This document shows positions 63,646 to 64,000 of a stretch of DNA of 64,000 nt, one piece after another. The DNA lies in contig JAINUG010000109.1 in NCBI GenBank assembly GCA_029706075.1, forward strand, positions 2,927,501-2,991,500. Reading direction: 5' to 3'. Both the position numbers and the translations under genes were made by a program. Each line of letters begins with the position of its first letter. The first letter of the stretch is position 1. Origin of the DNA: Aldrovandia affinis. Taxonomy: Eukaryota; Chordata; Actinopteri; Notacanthiformes; Halosauridae. The notes beneath the pieces are model-generated. The model did not search any database. It was not told the DNA's origin and saw only the letters and a program-made list of their open reading frames with translations.

Positions 63646-64000
63646 GCCAGAGAGCCATCAGATCACACTCCAACAGGAAGTGGGTGCAGGAATGACAGTT
63701 GGAATAAGATTATTAAAAAAGAAGAGTTTTAATGTTTACAAATTAAAATTTGCTGATGTACCTTGGGAATGCAGTGGACTGTCTGTTTTTGTGGCATAGC
63801 ATCACAGTCTTGAATTTCTCTCCCTTACGCCCCCCAAAAGAAAAAATCCCCCATATCATTCAGAGAGAAAGGACTGTGCATGTTTGGTGCTTCATTTTTT
63901 TTCTTTTGTTATCATTTAGGAGATGGGAAATGATCCCCCACTCCTCTTAGTTTTTTTGTCGGTGTGATTTGTTCTTTTGGGGGGCCTATACAGCTTTTAT
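63646..64000. other. End of window, no gene seen
   Basis: AT-rich DNA with no recognisable feature; it may still be 3' UTR. Confidence 0.5.

Overview
The window is vertebrate nuclear DNA, almost certainly from a ray-finned fish. It contains one protein-coding gene on the + strand, the complete ten-exon coding region of a membrane-type matrix metalloproteinase, MMP16 (MT3-MMP). The coding span runs from the ATG at 4172 to the TGA at 61242. Everything else is intron, flank and transposon debris of fish type: Tc1-like elements, tRNA-derived SINEs with L2-type tails, non-LTR retrotransposons, a BEL/Pao LTR element, hAT-like and TTAA-flanked DNA elements, palindromic MITEs and long CA/CT microsatellites. 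Whether this is the a or b fish copy of mmp16 cannot be decided from this sequence.

Layout: 1-4171 upstream DNA with a SINE, a 28-bp tandem repeat and a Tc1 remnant. Exon 1 (4172-4297) encodes the signal peptide. Intron 1 (18.3 kb) holds CA-rich DNA, a decayed BEL/Pao element with both LTRs, hAT pieces and a TG-rich array that runs into exon 2. Exons 2 and 3 (22645-22793, 26042-26164) encode the prodomain with the cysteine switch and the RRRR furin site. Exons 4 and 5 (31435-31739, 42163-42324) encode the catalytic domain with [11 protein letters not shown]. Exon 6 (46031-46243) encodes the proline-rich hinge and the start of the hemopexin domain. Exons 7-9 (54309-54447, 57104-57254, 57606-57721) encode hemopexin blades. 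Exon 10 (60908-61242) encodes the last blade, stalk, transmembrane segment and 20-residue tail. The 3' UTR begins at 61243, with several AATAAA signals before the window ends.

Splice phases join all exons into a 605-codon protein (human MMP16 has 607), except for one surplus base in exon 6. There the frame moves at a C7 run (46091-46097) and, read literally, ends at TGA 46114-46116, before the hemopexin domain. A one-base homopolymer error in the assembly is the simplest explanation; a real frameshift allele is possible.

The most unusual structure is a pair of splice-acceptor minisatellites. Exon 7 is preceded by six tandem copies (period about 52 bp) of its own polypyrimidine tract, AG and first exon bases. 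Exon 2 is preceded by two such copies of its acceptor embedded in TG repeats. Two exons of one gene each carry an array of decoy copies of their own 3' splice site. Every exon-7 decoy whose reading was followed, and both exon-2 decoys, would introduce a stop codon if used.
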